Shown here: positions 1 to 10,476 of the stretch, in pieces
Layout: every line of letters starts with the position of its first letter
Numbering within the stretch: the stretch's first letter is position 1
Origin: Mortierella alpina
Taxonomy: Eukaryota; Mortierellomycota; Mortierellomycetes; Mortierellales; Mortierellaceae
Assembly (NCBI GenBank): GCA_029449245.1
Contig: JANATF010000013.1
Coordinates: 62,001-126,000, forward strand
DNA: 64,000 nucleotides
Direction of reading: 5' to 3'
Notes under the pieces: model-generated
Told to the model about the DNA's origin: nothing
Seen by the model: the letters and a program-made list of their open reading frames with translations, nothing else
Database searches by the model: none
Position numbers and translations under genes: made by a program

Positions 1-468
1 AGGAAGCCAGAGCTGCTGGATGCCAAGCAAATGGATGAGCTACTGAATCGGCCCGCCGGCGGCGTATCGGACGAGCTCGAGTATGCGCCCTTGAAGGATT
101 ATAGACCCGAATCGAGGAATCGACAGCTGCTGCAGTCTTCGGATCAGGAAGGCGCCGAAGAGAAAGCGCAAGAAGACGCCGAGGAGAATGCGGGAGAGGA
201 TGTGAATCCGGAAGAGGACGAGGAGGAAGAAAATGTCGAGGAAAATGTCGAGCAAGGCGCGCGCGAACAGGAGGAAACGTTGGTTCCTCAGGATGAAGAA
301 GACTCTGATCTTGCAGAGGAGCAGGGTTCAACTGAGAATGTGGACCATGATGAGTCGGAGATGCCCATTAGCGACCAGGAAGTTGATTATCTGAATCGCC
401 GGCACGACGAAGAGGCGCTTCCCAAAGTCCTGAAGCAGAAGAAAGCGGCTCGGAGGCGGAAAGACTGA
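1..468 (+). CDS. C-terminal part of an acidic, disordered protein (5' truncated by window edge)
   Basis: The reading frame is open from base 1 and ends at a TGA at 466-468, so this is the 3' end of a gene that starts upstream of the window. The visible 155 residues are dominated by Glu/Asp/Gln (residues ~45-120 form an almost continuous acidic stretch) and finish with a basic tail (KQKKAARRRKD), which could be a nuclear localisation signal. No catalytic motif or known domain is visible. Acidic blocks followed by a basic tail are common in nuclear or chromatin-associated proteins, but that is only analogy. The next gene on the same strand follows within about 135 bases. Confidence 0.6.
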   Translation, partial: RKPELLDAKQMDELLNRPAGGVSDELEYAPLKDYRPESRNRQLLQSSDQEGAEEKAQEDAEENAGEDVNPEEDEEEENVEENVEQGAREQEETLVPQDEEDSDLAEEQGSTENVDHDESEMPISDQEVDYLNRRHDEEALPKVLKQKKAARRRKD

Positions 469-602
469 GGGAACGGACCATTCTGTAAAAAAAAATTGAA
501 CACATCACATAAAAGAATATGTCTTTCTCCACTCTGCATTCCCTTCGCCTCCTTTTATTGCAACACGCCACATTGACACAGTTGACACAGCAGCGGCAGG
601 AC

Positions 603-1796
603 ATGTCGACCGCATTCGACCATACAGACGACCATGCAGACGACCATGCAGAGGAGCTGGACGGGCCGACGTGCGCCATTTGCTTGACACTGTACCGTGG
701 ACGGGTTTACCTCTCACCTTGCTTCCATTCGTTCTGTGCAACCTGCCTTGCTGCCTGGCTCGACATTTCGTTGCGCTGTCCGCTGTGCAAAGTAGAGCCG
801 AACAAGTTGCACTGGGGAGTCGACACGGATCTCGGAGTGATGAACACTATTGAGATTGCGAGCCTCTCACGCCCGTCATTAAACAAGAAGGCTGTATGGA
901 TGGCCGCCTTGAGGCTGGCGGCCCGCTCAGCAGAGGATCAAGGGCTCAACTCTGCGCATTCGAACAACCACACCGAGGAAAGTGGAGCCGATGAGGCGCC
1001 GGGACAGGACTTGTCAACACAACATTCCGAGCAGAGAGAACACATGGGTCCCATCCCTTCCCGGTCTCGCTCCCGATCACGTTCACGCTCACGTTCCTTC
1101 TCCAGCTCCAGCTACAACTCTTGGACCCGATCGCGATCTCGATCCCGGCCCCGATCCGCCACACCCATTGACAGTTATCACCATCATTACGACTCTACAG
1201 AGATATACAGCATGCCAGCCTCAAACATACAGAAACAGCCACATGTGGGGAGCACCGGCTTGGGTGAGGATGTGGGTACAGCAGCGCATGAGCCACTCTG
1301 TCCCCCCAACAGGAAAATGATCTACATCTTGGGGATGGAGCCTAGCCCAGCAGAAGCGTATCCTCTGGCACGCCAAATCTTGCCCTCTGATATGACTTTT
1401 CTCACCCCGTTTCTGGAGCAGGATCTGGCCATACTGACGGACTCTTGTCCAGAGCCAGTGGATCCCATTATCCTTGCCCATATCAGCAGTGTCTTACAGC
1501 GCCATGGCGGAGACGCTATTTCAATATCACCGCGTCCCACGCGCGGACCTGGTCATGGTCACGAACGAGGAGCAGACGGACGGGAAGGATTATGGGACGT
1601 GATTGAACAGGAAGTGTTGCAGTGGATCACTTTGACGCCAGGGCCTGACATGACGGAGCGTGCAATGGCCAGGTTATTCGTGCAAGAGATGAGGAGGATA
1701 GCAAGGCGGAGATGGAGGATAGGAAATTGGAACAACCAGGTCAAGTATGTTCCCTTGATTGCTCCTGATACAAGGAATGAAAACAGCTTTCCATAG
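603..1796 (+). CDS. RING-finger, RS-rich protein, TOPORS-like E3 ubiquitin ligase
   Basis: A single-exon ORF. ATG 603 is preferred because the acidic stretch before the RING starts there, although the frame is open back to ATG 519. Residues ~20-60 form a C3HC4 RING: CAIC, then CFHSFCATC, then CPLCK, with the aromatic and Trp spacing (AAWLDISLRCPLC) typical of TOPORS/ICP0-type RINGs. A run of Arg-Ser dipeptides follows around residues 155-185, also a TOPORS trait. The C-terminal ~150 residues (LGMEPSPAEAYPLARQILP onward) are predicted globular and resemble the region after the RING in TOPORS relatives. The expected role is a nuclear ubiquitin/SUMO E3 ligase acting on chromatin or splicing-associated substrates. 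It converges on the acyl-CoA synthetase gene with only ~40 bases between stop codons. Confidence 0.75.
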   Translation: MSTAFDHTDDHADDHAEELDGPTCAICLTLYRGRVYLSPCFHSFCATCLAAWLDISLRCPLCKVEPNKLHWGVDTDLGVMNTIEIASLSRPSLNKKAVWMAALRLAARSAEDQGLNSAHSNNHTEESGADEAPGQDLSTQHSEQREHMGPIPSRSRSRSRSRSRSFSSSSYNSWTRSRSRSRPRSATPIDSYHHHYDSTEIYSMPASNIQKQPHVGSTGLGEDVGTAAHEPLCPPNRKMIYILGMEPSPAEAYPLARQILPSDMTFLTPFLEQDLAILTDSCPEPVDPIILAHISSVLQRHGGDAISISPRPTRGPGHGHERGADGREGLWDVIEQEVLQWITLTPGPDMTERAMARLFVQEMRRIARRRWRIGNWNNQVKYVPLIAPDTRNENSFP

Positions 1797-1835
1797 TAAA
1801 CATAGAGTGCGCCTAAATATACCAAAAGTACATGC

Positions 1836-4097
1836 TCAAAGACGAGCTCGACCCGCCAGCAGGATCTCGTTCTCCTTTGCACCGAACGGACGATATCGAC
1901 CTTGTGGTGTCCACCAGAAGAGACGCTCATGGACCTTGGTCAGATCAAACCCCTCCTTCTTCAGCTCAACCTTCTTGTTCTTGAACGTCCCTGTTATATC
2001 AAGGTCCTGCTCACGTATGCGGATGAAGCGAGGAATGGCGTAGGATGGCAGCCTCTTGCTGGCATAGATACTTAAGCGGTGGATGAATTCCTCCAAAGCC
2101 TTCTCGTTCAGCTTCAATGTTGGATCGTCTCCCTCTTGACTCGGAGCCGATGCATCTTGCAACCAGTACTCGTCCCTGAGCACAATGGCAGCCATGCCCG
2201 CTCGTCCGTCTTGCTGCCCTGGGATCTTGACGCCGTAAACGGTGCAGGAGGCAATGCCCTCCACGCGACCCAAAGTGTCGGCCACTTCTGCTGTCGACAC
2301 GTTCTCGCCCTTCCATCGAAAGGTATCACCAGCTCTAAGAAAGAGAGATAAAAAAAAAGTGACAATGAGAATGATAGGAAATAGCACCGGGTACGACTTT
2401 GGACAGCTCGTCTTGTTCTTTTTCTCACCTATCCGCAAAGTACCAGAAACCGTCCTTTTGATAGAGCAGATCCCCTGTTTTCATGTACTGGTCGCCTTGC
2501 ACAAACGCGTTTTGAATCAGCTTGGCATTGGACAGTTTCGGCTGGTTGTAGTAGCCGACATATCGAGTCTGTGAGGTCTTGTTGTCGGCGAGCGTGATCA
2601 GTTCGCCTGTTTCGCCGGGGGCGCACTCGATACAGAATCCGTTCTTGTCTTTGATCAGCTCTTCGGTGTCAAGGTCAATCTTGACGATCCGAAGACCAGG
2701 CTGGAAGGTGCGAATCAGCGGGCCGCGGAACCCAACGGCTCCGGCGCCATCCTCACCGCTGGAGAGATTGAATAGCGCGCTCGTGGCTTCGCTCATGGTG
2801 TAGGCTTCAAAGACGGTCTCCACGCCAAATCGAGTCTGGAACTTGCTCCAAACATCAGGTCGAAGACCGTTGCCAAACATAAGTCTGACCTTGTGGTGCT
2901 TGTCGAGAGGGTCGACGGGCGCGTTCACGAGATAGCGACATAGCTCTCCAATGTACTGGATTAACGTGACCTGCTGTTCGCGTACATCTCGCCAGAACGT
3001 AGTGGTTGAGAACTTGCGAGCCAAGACTACAGGGCATCCCGAGATCCAGCTCTGGCCGATGCCAATGATAGCTTGTTATAATTTCAAGTAGGGTATGGGT
3101 AAGCCGTGCGCCTGTGGGGGCGAGTATAACAAAAAAACATTTTGTCTTGAAGTGACAATGTCGGTTCGCTTACCTCCTGCAGAGTGATACAGGGGCAGGC
3201 AGTTGTACGACCGGTCCTTCTCTGTGATCTTGCAGATTCCAGCCCAGACAGAGCTTGCCAGGGTGCAGCGTCCATGATCCATCACTGCCGCCTTTGGAAA
3301 GCCTGTGGTGCCCGACGTGTAGATCAACGCAGCCGCATCTCCAATCACCACATCGCTGCGCGACTCTCGAGCGAACCCGTCCGCACTCCGCTGTCTCCAG
3401 TCCATAAATTCAAAGAGATGTTCTTCTTGACCAGGCACCAGCCCCGGAACATGCTCTCTTGGTGTGATGGTAAAAAGGCTGTAGCCCATATCTCGTATAG
3501 CGTCTTTCGACTCTTCCAAAGCATTCAGCAGCTCATAATCAAAGACCAAAATGCGCGAATTGGCGGTTTTGAGCGAGTGGATCAAGACAGAGCCTGAGAT
3601 CTGGTTGTTGATGAAGGCTGCAACGGCCTTGATTTTCAGCAAGGCTAGCCAGGAGATGACAAACTGAGGCGAGTTGATCATGAACATGGCGACGCGGTCG
3701 TTGGGCGCGATGTCCTTGGACTTGTACCAGTGTGCCATGCGGTTGGAGGCGAGCTCTAAGTCTCGCCAGGTCCATGAATGGCCCTCGAACACCAGGGCGG
3801 TGGCATGGGGACGAAGTATGCATTGATCTTCGAAGCGGTTGTAGAGGCTGACATCGTTCTTGACGACCAACCTTTCGAACCTGTGGTTGGAGTAGAGGCG
3901 GGGCAGGGAGGGGTTCGGAATCAGTTGTAATTGATATACATCCTCGTAAAAAAAAAAAGAGGTGCTTCTTATACTTGCCACAGCTTGGTTCTGATGCCGG
4001 GGATGGCGAAGGACAGATCGCGGGAGAACCTTGACCAACCGTCGAGCCAGATTCCGGTAGAGAGAAGGGCCACGATACTTGTAGCTTTGGAAACCAT
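1836..4097 (-). CDS. FAT1: Fatty acid transport protein / very-long-chain acyl-CoA synthetase (FAT1/FATP type)
   Basis: Four exons on the minus strand: ~4097..3975-3982, ~3880 or 3858..3174, 3071..2429, 2334..1836. Exon 1 encodes a hydrophobic N-terminus (SIVALLSTGIWLDGW), the FATP membrane segment. Exon 2 carries the AMP-binding P-loop IYTSGTTGFPKAAV and ends at CLPLYHSAG. Exon 3 has the FATP region YTMSEATSALFN and the TGDLLYQKDGFWYFADR motif, completed across the intron by AGDTFRWKGENV, the FATP/VLACS signature. The C-terminus (FIRIREQDLDITGTFKNKK, then a Tyr/Arg-Pro-Phe stretch) is also family-specific. It should import and activate long- and very-long-chain fatty acids as CoA esters at the ER, lipid droplet or peroxisome. 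The exon 1/2 junction is ambiguous: the strong donor GTATAAG at 3974 is in phase only with an acceptor at 3859. Length ~650 residues, normal for the family. Confidence 0.88.
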
Positions 4098-4527
4098 GCG
4101 TGCTGTTTTATTCGAGTCAAAGGAGTGTCAATTGGAGGCTCGAGTGGTGGGTAAAGTTGGAGAAGATGGGGCATGAAGGGAGGAGGAGTAGGTATAAATT
4201 GATCCAGCATCCAGCCGCTTGGGGTGTGTGTGGGAGTGCACTCTGCATGATTTTCCCCCTGTTACGAGCCGACACGAAAGTGGAGTGACACACGGACGTG
4301 CCTTGGGCAGCCGAGATCCTAGTGTGCATCTGGCGTCAACTAGGTCAGAGCAACACGCGCTCTGCCAGAAAAAAAAGACCATCAAAAACTCTCTGTCGCC
4401 TCATCATGTCTCCTTCTCTCTGTCGCTCCTAATCCTTTGCTCACTTTCTCACAACGACGATGGTTGAGCCAGCGACCAAACGCCAGACAGTTACTCATAG
4501 GCAATAAAAGAATGTATTGTTTCTAGA
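4098..4527. promoter_or_regulatory. Intergenic: presumed FAT1 promoter and STEEP1 3' flank
   Basis: These 430 bases separate two minus-strand genes. On the minus strand there is a TATA-like AATTTATACC at about 4190-4199, roughly 95 bases upstream of the FAT1 ATG at 4097. No convincing ORF, repeat or RNA gene was seen. Confidence 0.4.
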
Positions 4528-5346
4528 TTATGGTCCCGCAGACTCTGACGCTTCCTTTACTGACGCTGCCAAGAACGCTCTCGCACTCGCAGCAGCATTC
4601 TGGTTACCCTCCATCCGGATCTGCATCTCTACATCCTGATCCTGATCATATCCGTCGTCCTCATGATCTCGATCCGCTGCACCAGAATCTCCACTCTTCC
4701 CTGGCAGTTCCAGCTCCCAGTCGTCGTGTGGCACTCCCTGGATTTCGTTCAGTGCTCCTTGGACAATATATGTGAAGGCTCCGCCCTTCAGATGAGGTGT
4801 CGTCTCGTACGCGATCGGCAGATTACACCTGGGGCAGTACAGGCGGTATTGTTTCTCCAATTTATCCTCGCCTCTGCAGCAGGAACCAAAGAAAAAGAGA
4901 GAGCAAAAGGATCAATATAGCTGCTATGGAGAAATAAAAAGAAGAGTTGTTTTGGATGTTCAAGTGAGAGAACATCTTACCGCCTGACGACCTTGACTTC
5001 CCCGGGGACGGCGTGTAGCTTGTACATACGAGTTGCGTTGGCGAGGATGATGGCGTTATCTGTCTCGCGCCTGGGCAACTGTCCCAACTCGATATCTAAA
5101 TTGAGAGAATAAAAACAGCGAGAAGGAGAGTTGGGTGTGTAGGTTCCTGATCAGCATCACTTGTCGTCTTCACGTTGCATGCTCATAAAAGATCGGATCC
5201 TTGGCGGATGTCGACTGCGAATTGGAGGCGAGTGTACCTATTACGAGAATGAACTCGCTGCAGAGGCAGTAGTACGAGTGCAGCCCCTGAGGGTCATCCC
5301 GGTTGTCGGATGAAGAGATGATGCTGTTGCTGATGATCTTTGGCAT
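4528..5346 (-). CDS. STEEP1 / CXorf56-family (UPF0428) protein
   Basis: Three exons on the minus strand: 5346..5238, 5095..4981, 4873..4528. They sum to 570 bases (189 residues), all in phase. The N-terminus (MPKIISNSIISSSDNRDDP, then YYCLCSE) and the middle (YKLHAVPGEVKVVRRGEDKL, then EKQYRLYCPRCNLPIAYE) match the family whose human member is STEEP1, formerly CXorf56: a conserved CLC pair, the 'ekQYR..C..C.lP..Y' block and a beta-rich FTYIVQGAL segment. The two cysteine pairs probably bind zinc. The C-terminus is acidic and disordered. Human STEEP1 promotes exit of STING from the ER. Fungi lack STING-based interferon signalling, so the ancestral role must differ and is unknown. The start is well placed because MPK opens family members. 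Confidence 0.82.
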
Positions 5347-5507
5347 TGCGGGCGACTGGAGACTTGTCCTGGGGGTCTGTGTGTGCGTGTATGGGCAACA
5401 AGAAAAAGAGCACTTTTTGCTTTCGAAGGCGCAGTGTGCAGCTTTTGGGTCATCCAGCAGTTCAAGTCACAAAACGGTTTTTATGGATAAATTGACGAAC
5501 GGAACTC

Positions 5508-7344
5508 CTAGGCCTTCTTGGTCGTCTTGACGCTCGCGTCCAGACCTCCCCAGAGGTACACAAACGAAAAGATCAACAGGCCAACACCCATGCTGGCAGC
5601 ACTCGTGTAGTAGGGCTTGGCCTGGGAGATGAAGCGTGGGTACTGATCGTGTCTGAAGGGGTGGATGCCGACCGTGGTGACGCTCTCGACATACGACAGA
5701 CCAGGACGCTTGTAGTTGACCGTGAACTTGAACACTCCGTATTGGTCGGGCAGTTGCAAGGTCGTGGTGAAAGTACCAACAGTGCTCACGTCATCCAGAG
5801 GAACCTGATCAAGCGTCTTGCGAATGTACGGGTCCAACATAATCAACTCGAGCTGCACGTCGTTTGCAGAGAATGGGTGCCATTCGCCGTCGTGGTATTC
5901 TGCAAGCGAGATCGTGTAGGTCTGCCATGGGTGATGAGAAGAGCACGCTCGTATTGTTAGTGCACAGTTGAAAGAAGACAAGCACTCTTGGCACTCTATG
6001 GTACAGAGACAACAGCAGAATACGCACCATGTTGTCCTTGATGCGGTAGTGAGCAGGGGTCTCCTCTTCGCCAACCTTGTGGTGTTCAACAGCCACAACA
6101 TCCAGGACGCCCTTCTCCTGGAAGGTCCACTTGGTCAATTCCTCAATAAACTTGCGGTTGCCAGACTTTGCCCTGAGATCACAACATAAGGAAATGAAAA
6201 GGCCTGTTGGTGAAGGTGACAAAAGGTAGACAGAAACGTGTCCCGCAGACGATTCAAGTAAACAAGAACGGCTACTCGTGTATAACTTACTCCTGATCAG
6301 CGTGCTTCTTAACAGATGCAGCGAAAAATGCATCCGACAGCATTTCAGTGCTGCCCAGGAAAGCAATGCGACCGTTGTTGCGCGCCTGCATAACCGAGAC
6401 AAGAGCAATGTCCTTGCCCGTGATGGAAGGGTTCTGATCTGCAGTGTCCTCCAGATTGGCATCCTCCCATGAGTAGGACTCCTGTGGTGCCCAAAGGACA
6501 GGCGTCAGGAGCGAGTTGCGGGGATTGACAGAGTGTGCAATGCCGCGGAACAGGATAGGGCCCGAAAGCTGCTCCAGAGGCACGATGGCTTCGATCTTGG
6601 ACATGTAGGATGCAGGACTAACAACGATGGCATCGTGCTTTTCCTTGCCCAACGCCTGATCATAGTTGAAGTGGTCGAATACAGCCGTGTTTTTGTTGTC
6701 ATATTCCACATCAAACTCGCGAGACAGCTCCCGCACTGTGTTGCCGAGCTCGGATGAGCCTGCGATCAAGATGTTTCCACCCTCGGCCACAAACTTCACC
6801 ACAGATTTGGCATCCATTCCCTTGGGGTACTCTAAAACGGCGCAGGTAGTAGTTGTCCAAGAGTCAGTATCGTTCTGCTGACGTGCATATCTATTGGAAG
6901 GTCAGTGGGAGATAACCATGGACACGAACCTTTCATCTGAGGAGAGAGGATGACGAGATGGTCAAACAGGCGCCTGTCGTACTTGCTCAGCTCGACGGGC
7001 GAGCTGGCCTCATGGAGGGTGACGTTGTAATCGCGACCTGGTGAGGAGATGGCATGAAGGGATTGGCAAAAGAGCAGAGGAATCGCATCAGCATGTTGGC
7101 CTTTTGTTCGTCAAACGCGTCTTCAGACTGACTGTGACAGGAATGCACGCGTTCAGATGGACGTGATGAGTCTCTGTCGGCTAGATATTGCATTATTACC
7201 CTGCAGGTCGTTCCAGAGGTCCATGTAGTTGACGGCGTCGTCCAGCGTGTCGAGCAGCACCAGGGCGCGGTTGCCTGTGAGTGAGTGGGTAGCGTGGGCC
7301 ACCAGGGCCATGGCCAGTGTTGACAGGAGGACAGATGCTCGCAT
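5508..7344 (-). CDS. WBP1: Oligosaccharyltransferase 48-kDa subunit (WBP1 / DDOST / OST48)
   Basis: Five exons on the minus strand: 7344..7200, 7037..6930, 6831..6291, 6172..6028, 5921..5508. They sum to 1353 bases (450 residues). The N-terminus is a cleavable signal peptide (VLLSTLAMALVAHATHSL). It is followed by RALVLLDTLDD and LFDHLVILSPQMKEYPKGMD, the hallmark start of WBP1/OST48. Later conserved blocks include EFDVEYDNKNTAVFDHFNYD, GRIAFLGSTEMLSDAFF and PDQYGVFKFTVNYKRPGLSY. One transmembrane helix lies near the C-terminus (ASMGVGLLIFSFVYLWGGL) with a short lysine-rich cytosolic tail. The protein is a core subunit of the ER oligosaccharyltransferase that transfers lipid-linked glycan to Asn in N-X-S/T sequons. 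Confidence 0.95.
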
Positions 7345-7656
7345 GATTAGCTCTCTTTTGCCCTTGGATGTGAGTGAGTGGATGGGTGAGTGGGTGAGGT
7401 TGATTCCCGCGTGAAGACGTCCTGCTCAAAGAGAGAATGACAAGGAGATGCGCCAGGGAAAGAGGACTCGATGACAAACAAGGATGCGGATGAACTAGAG
7501 AACGAATGGAGGAAGAGACGCTGCTCGCGTCCCATCATCTCATATCCCATCTCGAAAAAAAAGCCACTTTGATTTCAAGAAACCGCCCAAATGCGTGCCA
7601 ACGCACAACGGACTCACCCAGGGGCCAGAAGGGAAACCCCAAACGCGTTTATATGA
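7345..7656. promoter_or_regulatory. Intergenic: WBP1 upstream region / 3' flank of the polyQ gene
   Basis: A stretch of 312 bases between two minus-strand genes. It holds short direct repeats of a GTGAGTGGATG-like motif around 7370-7400 and an A-run near 7555. No gene was seen. Confidence 0.35.
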
Positions 7657-10426
7657 TCAGTTCAGCAAAGACCTAAGGGAGATCCTGCTCCCCCCACCAC
7701 TGCCACCGCTAGACCCGCTGCCATTGCCAGTGCCGCCTGAGGGATCACCTTGCCCGGGGCCACCTTGTCCTGGTCCCGGCTGGTGCGCAGGGGAATACTC
7801 GGAAGGATGACCCGCATACGGCCCTTGCTGAGGGGGGTGTCTCGATTCAGGCGGGTATCCCGTTTGACTGGGTGACGGGTATGCGTGCTCACTAGCATGC
7901 GATGGACGATAGCCCTGGCCGCCCTGTTGCTGATAGTGTCCTTGCTGGTAGGGCGGCTGCTGTTGCTGACCCTGTGCATGTGGCGCATAGTGTTGAGGAT
8001 GATGACTCTGTCGAGGTGGATGTTCCTGCTGCTCCTGGTACCACTGCTGCTCTGAACGGGATTGCGTCATCCTCGGTGGTTCCCCAGGATGACCGTGTCC
8101 ACTAGTGCTAGGTCGCGTCGTCGGTGGGTAATGCTGTTGTTGCTGCTGCTGTTGCTGCTGCTGACTCGGGTGAAGCACGGGCGGAGGCACTTGAGCCGGG
8201 TGAGAATAAGCCTCTGAAGGCGACCGATTGTGCGATCTGGGAGGCTGGTGCTGAGTAACCAACGACGACATGTCCTGAGACCTTGAGGACGCGTGTCCAT
8301 AGCCTGGATGTACCTCCTGAGGATGCATCTCCTGAGGATATCGCCCATAAGACTGTGGCTGCTGCTGCTGCTGCGAAATCGTTGAGGGGACAGATTCCAT
8401 ACCATGTCGGGCATGGTGTCGTGATGGCGGCTGAGATGCAAAGGAGGCACCGGCATGGCCAGGGCCAACGTGGGCCAGACTAGGATCAACCGGCGCGCCA
8501 TATGGCCCCCCAACCTCATAGGCCATGGATGAGCCTCTTGAGTGGGTGCTCTGTCGCAGCCCACCTGAGGAGACTGGCGCAGCCACCGGCGCAGGGCCGT
8601 GGGATGTGCTATATCCGATCATGGATGGAGAAGAGCCTCGGCTACGACTGTGAGTCTGTGAGGAAGGCTGGGGCTGAGAGTGAGGCGGGTATGGATAGCC
8701 TGCTCCCGGAGGACCCCCACCGGTGACTGCCATAGGGTGATCGCGAGCCGCACTCTGATCAATGGGTGCAATAGGGGGATTCTGCACGGGGTTCATCATC
8801 ATTCCAAGATCCTGGTGGCCGCTAGCAGAGCTGTTTCGCGAATGTTGAGCGGATCGGCGACCTGAGGGAGTCGGTACCTGGCTCGCTGGGGAATAGTGTG
8901 ACAAGTGCTGCTGCTGCTGTGGTGGTGGTAAAGGTGTTGGTATGCCAGGCGCAGATTGTTGACGCATTTGCTCCTGTCGTTGCTGTTCATACCGCTGCTG
9001 CTGCTGTTGAAGGTACAGATCTTGCTGTGGAGCGCCAAATCGCCTCTCCTCTTCCTCCATATACTTGACCTCGCTCATGGGTTTTGAGCGTCCCTGCCGC
9101 GTGGTGGGTCCGGTGGCTTCGGGGTGCTCGCGGACAGGGTGAGCCCGCTGTGGAGCATACTGCTGTCGGGGCTGGTCTTGCTGCTGGTACTGTCCGACAC
9201 CTGAATAAGCATGTGCATCTTGCGCAGACATGGCTTGGCCTGCAAAGTTACTCGGACCACGCGATTCTTGAGGTGGGGGTCCATGACGAGCAAGGGTCTC
9301 GCTGGAATAGGCCCACTCCTGTTGCCGCTGTGCCTGTATACTCGGATCCCGTTGTTGGTTGGCCATCTGATCTGGATGCTCTGCTTGAAGTTGATGTGGG
9401 CTCTGGTCATGTTGGGAGCGTTGTCCCTGCTCCAGACGCTTCTGCATCATCTGCTGCTTCATAAACTTCTTCTCCTGTCGCTGCTCATAATCCCGCTGCT
9501 GACGCTGCTGTAGATCAAGACTCTCATCCGTCAGTGGCCCGGAATGATGCGCCCCTGCTGACGATAACTTTAGCTGCCGGGTGGGCGCCGGAGCAAAGGT
9601 GGGCTCGACTGAACTGCGCTCCCGGAAGGATTGGTCAAACTGATCGGGTAGCGCATGCGGCAGAGATGAGGGAGGTATAGACCCAGATGTGTGTCGTTGG
9701 TACTGCGGAGGCGTATGGGTTCTGCTAGGATATCTGGAAGAGTCTGGCTGTCTGGGATCGGGACCTCCGGACATGTCCACAGACTGCCGCTGATGCATCT
9801 CAGGAGGTGGTAGAGGTTCAGCATAATAGCTGGACGACTGCTGCGACTGAGGGTGTGAAGCCGGTGTGTAGCGCGCCGGTGCCTGATCCATGCTCGACTC
9901 GTGACCATGGTAATCCACTGGCTGTTGTGCAGCGAATTGTTCCTGCCTTTGCTCTGGCTGATATTCTTGCATGCGTGTTTGATGAGGAACTTGTTGCTCT
10001 GGTTGCGACATCCGCAGCTGCTGTTGTTGCTGCATCGGTGGCTGCATCTGCTCCTGCTGAGACTGCGCCTGCTGTGGCTGAAGCGGAAGACCTTGCTGTA
10101 TATCATGAGGTTGATGCTGGGGTGGCTGCAGTTGTTGATGTGCTACACCGATCTTTTTAGTTCGAGCCGGTACCTTGATATTCGTGATAAGGCTTGGAGT
10201 AGAGTTGGCGGCGAGCCACTGAGGAGTTCCTGACGGTGTCCTTTGATGCTGATTCGCAAAGGATGGTGAAGGCATCGGTCGCTGTTGTTCCTGAAGTGAT
10301 AATTGATCATCTGCAGGTTGCTTCTGTTTGGCTTTTCCCATCAATTGCTGCTGCCGCTCCTGCTGCTCGGCTTGCTGTACTTGTAGTTCCAGTTGATGCT
10401 GCTGTTGCTGTTGTTGTTGCTGTTGC

Positions 10427-10476
<50 letters not shown>

